From CAYYYP01 sp964475985 (GTDB lineage Bacteria > Bdellovibrionota > UBA1018 > CAYHWW01): DNA of 22,320 bases. The position numbers and the translations under genes are program-made. The DNA is taken from positions 1 to 22,320 of the forward strand of contig CAYYYP010000052.1 in the NCBI GenBank assembly GCA_964475985.1, written 5' to 3'. This document shows, in pieces, positions 22,202-22,320 of this stretch. Positions within the stretch are counted from its first letter, which is position 1. Every line of letters starts with the position of its first letter. The notes under the pieces were generated by a model. That model saw only the letters and a list, made by a program, of their open reading frames with translations. It did no database searches and was not told where the DNA came from.

Positions 22202-22320
22202 TCCCTTCGGGCAGGGTGGTTGAAAGCTAAAGTGGGCAAGTTTGGAGGACTGACTTTCGACCGTCGAGACCGGAAATAGATTCCGCCCCCGTGGCTTAGT
22301 TAAGCGAAAATTTTCTTACG
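22202..22320. other. Non-coding DNA upstream of lon
   Basis: All three minus-strand frames meet stops within the last bases of the window and no plus-strand gene is convincing. A small palindrome TCGAC-C-GTCGA lies at 22257-22267. Nothing else is recognisable. Confidence 0.4.

Noticed and set aside
1..22320. CRISPR array, tRNA or rRNA genes, transposase genes
   Set aside because: Read for regularly spaced repeats, cloverleaf-like or rRNA-like stretches and transposase motifs; none was found by eye.

Overview
The window looks like a chromosomal segment of a Bdellovibrionota-type bacterium (Bdellovibrio or a close relative): Gram-negative, roughly balanced base composition, dense gene packing. 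The main reason is gene order. A Tad/Flp pilus assembly operon (TadE-like pseudopilins, CpaB, secretin CpaC, a CpaE-CpaF fusion ATPase, TadB) is followed directly by an exported RHS/YD-repeat protein and then by a 100-residue secreted Pro/Ala-rich protein. As I remember it, this is the layout of the host-interaction (hit) locus of Bdellovibrio bacteriovorus (Bd0108-Bd0109 beside the flp/tad genes), whose smallest gene is repeatedly mutated in prey-independent strains. The species assignment is inference.

Layout. 1-8126: Tad operon on the plus strand, from the tail of an unidentified CDS through two TadE-like proteins, cpaB, cpaC, a cpaE-cpaF fusion and tadB. A DUF4143-type AAA ATPase gene lies in antisense orientation between cpaB and cpaC. 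Its start sits in a perfect 26-bp inverted repeat that also carries what look like two divergent promoters. 8133-10211: the hit-like pair. 10321-14001: a very large SF2 (DEAD/DEAH-type) helicase that, unusually, begins with a signal peptide and ends in about 650 residues built from degenerate repeats of about 140 residues. 14038-15165 (minus): an unknown exported protein converging on the helicase. 15166-16250: a gene-poor stretch with two tiny secreted-protein genes, a strong rho-independent terminator and a 133-bp stem-loop element with perfect 40-bp arms. 16272-17143 (minus): a single-domain CheY-like regulator coupled to a possible CheX-like protein. 17210-19611 (minus): two overlapping CNNM/CorC-family membrane genes. 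19689-22145 (minus): Lon protease, with a TTGTCA-N5-TGACAA inverted repeat upstream.

How it fits together. The Tad genes would build an envelope-spanning pilus machine (CpaC outer-membrane pore, CpaB periplasmic/assembly factor, CpaF motor, TadB inner-membrane platform, TadE-like minor pseudopilins). The RHS-like and small secreted proteins are the likely surface or periplasmic partners that, in Bdellovibrio, link pilus state to the predatory or prey-independent growth choice. The next block is also rich in signal peptides, including a helicase, so 8.2-16.2 kb reads as an exported-protein island. The 16.2-22.1 kb part is mostly housekeeping (signalling, ion-transport-like membrane proteins, Lon). 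I saw no tRNA, rRNA, CRISPR array or transposase gene.
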